Below, one piece after another: positions 6,986 to 8,809 of a DNA stretch of 8,809 nt (the first letter of the stretch is position 1; every line of letters starts with the position of its first letter). The notes beneath the pieces are model-generated. The model saw nothing but the letters and a program-made list of their open reading frames with translations, searched no databases and was not told the origin of the DNA. The position numbers and the translations under genes are program-made. Source of the stretch: Candidatus Omnitrophota bacterium. Lineage in GTDB: Bacteria > Omnitrophota > Koll11 > Gorgyraeales > Gorgyraeaceae. The stretch spans positions 1 to 8,809 of the forward strand of contig JAHIRR010000225.1 of the NCBI GenBank assembly GCA_018818505.1, read 5' to 3'.

Positions 6986-7666
6986 CTACTTCCAAAATCT
7001 GTATTTTAAAAGTGTTGCTACAGCCTCCAGGCCATCGCGATAGGTTATTTTCTTGCCATCCTCGATTCCCCGAGGATCATAACTAACAGGGACTTCATAT
7101 ATCTTATAGCCTCTCCTTGCTAACTTAGCAGTTATCTCAGGACAAAACTCAAATCTTTCACACTCAAGCGGAATGCTCTTTATGACCTCTTTCTTAAAAA
7201 CCTTGTAACAGCACGGCTCATCTGTAATATTTATCCCGTACAATAAATTGGTCAAAGACGTGAGAAGCCACCTGCCAAAACGGAATAAGTTAAAAGGCAC
7301 CTTGTTAAGTCCTTTTTTAAGCCAGCGCGAACCATACACTACCTCTGCCTTATTAGATACAATCGGCTTTATAAGTGCCGGGTAATCCCTGGGGCTATAC
7401 TCGAGATCGGCGTCCTGAATTATTACTATATCTTTTGTCACGGCCTTAATCGCTGTTCTTATAGCATGGCCTTTTCCATAGTTTTTTTCATGAAACAAGA
7501 CTTTTATCTCAGGATCATGCATTCCCTCCAGGACCTGGCGCGTACCATCGGTAGAGCCATCATCAACAATAATTATCTCCTTCGAGATCCCTATCTCCTT
7601 AACCCTGGATATGATCTCTTCAATACTGTCTCTTTCGTTATATGCTGGAATAATGACTGATATCAT
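6986..7666 (-). CDS. Family 2 glycosyltransferase, DPM1-like (polyprenyl-phosphate sugar synthase type)
   Basis: A 226-residue soluble GT2 enzyme of the dolichyl/polyprenyl-phosphate mannose synthase type. Motifs run in the expected order: SVIIPAYNE (3-11), VDDGSTDGT (34-42), NYGKGHAIR (62-70), the metal-binding DADLEY (85-90), YGSRW (111-115), TDEPCCYKVF (148-157), FEFCPEITAKLARRGY (172-187), EVPVSYDPR (191-199) and GKKITYRDGLEA (204-215). It ends shortly after this, without the two C-terminal membrane helices of some bacterial relatives. The expected reaction moves a hexose from a nucleotide sugar to a polyprenyl phosphate at the cytoplasmic membrane face, making a donor for GT-C enzymes such as the one at 1713-3239. 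The ATG overlaps the stop of the upstream radical SAM gene (ATGA), so translation is probably coupled; no strong ribosome site is seen. Whether the sugar is mannose, glucose or another hexose is not visible. Confidence 0.93.
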   Translation of the reverse strand: MISVIIPAYNERDSIEEIISRVKEIGISKEIIIVDDGSTDGTRQVLEGMHDPEIKVLFHEKNYGKGHAIRTAIKAVTKDIVIIQDADLEYSPRDYPALIKPIVSNKAEVVYGSRWLKKGLNKVPFNLFRFGRWLLTSLTNLLYGINITDEPCCYKVFKKEVIKSIPLECERFEFCPEITAKLARRGYKIYEVPVSYDPRGIEDGKKITYRDGLEAVATLLKYRFWK

Positions 7667-8809
7667 TTTTCTATAATATATCTTTTCAAGATGACTATCA
7701 ATTCTTTTATTTGAGACAAAGACAGGTTTTCAAAAACTAGCCTGAAAAATATCCTTGGCCTCAAATAAAAACTCAGAATAGCTCTCCTTTGCAGCTGCTT
7801 TATCCTTGATGTATCTTTTATGTACTGAGTGGTTATGCTCACCTTAGAATAATCGCACGTTGTAATGCTATGATCTTTTTCATCAAGGAGTTTCTCTTTC
7901 ATGAGATGCCCGCATATCTCCGATCCAATAATAGGCTGGAACAATAAAAAACTAGCCCGCAAAAAAGGCAGTGATATCGAAAGCTTGATCGTCTCTAGAA
8001 TATCCTCTTCTCTTTCTGTGGGATAGCCCAGGATAAAAAAGCCCTGCGTCCTTAATCCTATCTTGTAGGAAAATTCGACCATATCTTTTAATTTTTCAAA
8101 AGAGATCCTTTTTTTTATATCCTTCTGTATCCTTTCTGAGCCGGACTCGACCCCAAAGGCAATGGCATAACAGCCGCCCTCTTTCATCTTCACGAGAAGA
8201 TCCCTATCAAGTGTGTTCAAATGCACGCCGTTAGGGCACCACCATATGATATCCGCATCTAAGGCCTTTAGCGCCTTACAAAATTCCTCTACCCTGGCCT
8301 TATTAAGGGTAAAATTATCATCCCAGAAATCAACCTCTCTTATCCCATATCCTTTGCGCAGATATTCGATCTCTTCAATTATGTTATTAACGCTTCGCGA
8401 ACGCCACTTGCGTCCGGACACCTTGTGTCCGGCGCAAAATGTACAGTCAAAAGGACATCCACGACTGCTCATAATCGGGGCTGCAGGAAAGTTTTTCATA
8501 AAATACATCTTAGGATATTTTTCAAGCTGCATCTTTTTATAATCTGGAAATGCAAGACTATCCAGATCATCAACCAATTCAGGCTCGTTTTGGATAATGT
8601 CATTACCACTGCGATAACCTAATCCTGGCGCCTTTAATCTATCAGGCGAGAAAAAATTCTTAAGAAAATACGAGAACCCCCTTTCTGCCTCGCCCTTAAA
8701 TATATAATCGACAAATGCATTGGATAATACGCCCGCGGGATCAGCTGAGGCATGGGCCCCGCCTATTACTGTTACCACCTTACTCAGGGTATCCTTCGCT
8801 ATAGAGGAA
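7663..8809 (-). CDS. B12-binding-type radical SAM protein, N-terminus cut by the window edge
   Basis: The reading frame stays open to base 8808; the GTG at 8776-8778 is an internal valine, not the start. Ten more residues upstream (SSIAKDTLSK) lead into VVTVIGGAHAS, the end of the cobalamin-binding-like domain, so roughly the first 100 residues lie outside the window. In the visible 381 residues, FKGEAERG and the linker DLDSLAFPDY precede the radical SAM core. The cluster motif is CPFDCTFC (118-125), with its first Cys encoded at 8455-8457. Barrel motifs follow: FWDDNFT, GCYAIAFGVESGS and GFFILGYPTERE, the last with GYPTE in place of the GLPGE of the middle protein. The tail is basic and hydrophobic (FYLRPRIFFRL), as in the gene at 5564-6973. 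The stop overlaps the DPM1-like ATG. Its sequence after the cluster resembles the middle radical SAM protein more than the left one. Substrate unknown. Confidence 0.93.
   Translation of the reverse strand, partial: SSIAKDTLSKVVTVIGGAHASADPAGVLSNAFVDYIFKGEAERGFSYFLKNFFSPDRLKAPGLGYRSGNDIIQNEPELVDDLDSLAFPDYKKMQLEKYPKMYFMKNFPAAPIMSSRGCPFDCTFCAGHKVSGRKWRSRSVNNIIEEIEYLRKGYGIREVDFWDDNFTLNKARVEEFCKALKALDADIIWWCPNGVHLNTLDRDLLVKMKEGGCYAIAFGVESGSERIQKDIKKRISFEKLKDMVEFSYKIGLRTQGFFILGYPTEREEDILETIKLSISLPFLRASFLLFQPIIGSEICGHLMKEKLLDEKDHSITTCDYSKVSITTQYIKDTSRIKQLQRRAILSFYLRPRIFFRLVFENLSLSQIKELIVILKRYIIEK
8410..8435. repeat. Short inverted repeat (hairpin) inside a coding region
   Basis: CCGGACAC at 8414-8421 is the exact reverse complement of GTGTCCGG at 8425-8432, with a CTT loop. 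GCG (8410-8412) and CGC (8433-8435) can extend the stem past one bulged T. It encodes residues just after the third cluster cysteine of the right-hand radical SAM protein. No T-run follows on the minus strand, so it is not an intrinsic terminator. It may be chance in a GC-rich patch. Confidence 0.6.

Noticed and set aside
8410..8435. The hairpin as an intrinsic terminator
   Set aside because: It is inside a coding region and is not followed by a T-run on the transcribed strand.
8213..8542. A 109-codon plus-strand reading frame
   Set aside because: It lies antisense to the cluster motif and barrel of the right-hand radical SAM gene and has no recognisable domain.
1..8809. A hopanoid or ladderane lipid cluster, because radical SAM/B12 proteins and FAD enzymes occur there
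   Set aside because: No squalene cyclase, squalene synthase-like or fatty-acid synthesis gene is present, and three glycosyltransferases point to glycan or glycolipid work.
1..8809. A RiPP (modified peptide) cluster
   Set aside because: No gap is longer than 30 bases, so no precursor peptide gene fits, and no RiPP recognition element or transporter was seen in the window.

Overview
The window is a gene-dense stretch of bacterial chromosome or contig in which all eight genes I can support lie on the minus strand. They are packed like one operon that is cut at both ends. Gaps are 2, 7, 12 and 30 bases, two junctions are 4-base ATGA overlaps, and one is an 8-base overlap. I see no promoter, terminator, RNA gene, mobile element or CRISPR array, and no non-coding stretch longer than 30 bases. 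The DNA is moderately AT-rich, two genes start with TTG behind good Shine-Dalgarno sequences, and the gene content is typical of anaerobic or uncultured bacteria rich in cobalamin-binding radical SAM enzymes. Omnitrophota, other PVC-related lineages and Deltaproteobacteria-like groups come to mind. No marker gene is present, so the lineage is a guess.

In transcription order (right to left) the genes are: a B12-binding-type radical SAM protein missing its N-terminus (7663-8809); a DPM1-like family 2 glycosyltransferase (6986-7666); a complete B12-binding-type radical SAM protein (5564-6973); a class I SAM methyltransferase with an N-terminal four-cysteine module (4636-5571); an FAD-dependent oxidoreductase of the protoporphyrinogen oxidase / UDP-galactopyranose mutase type (3242-4639); a multi-pass GT-C (PMT/ArnT-like) glycosyltransferase (1713-3239); a second, different family 2 glycosyltransferase (921-1682); and a third B12-binding-type radical SAM protein missing its C-terminus (1-913).

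A coherent reading, which is inference, is a membrane-associated glycan or glycolipid pathway. A DPM1-like enzyme charges a polyprenyl phosphate with a sugar, the GT-C enzyme uses the lipid-linked sugar on the outer face of the membrane, and the second GT2 adds or charges another residue. The FAD enzyme, the methyltransferase and three radical SAM enzymes would modify the sugar or lipid, for example by methylation at unactivated carbons, ring change or desaturation. Three radical SAM/B12 proteins among two GT2s, a GT-C and a flavoenzyme is the most notable thing here. I cannot name a characterised pathway with this composition, and the product cannot be deduced from the sequence.
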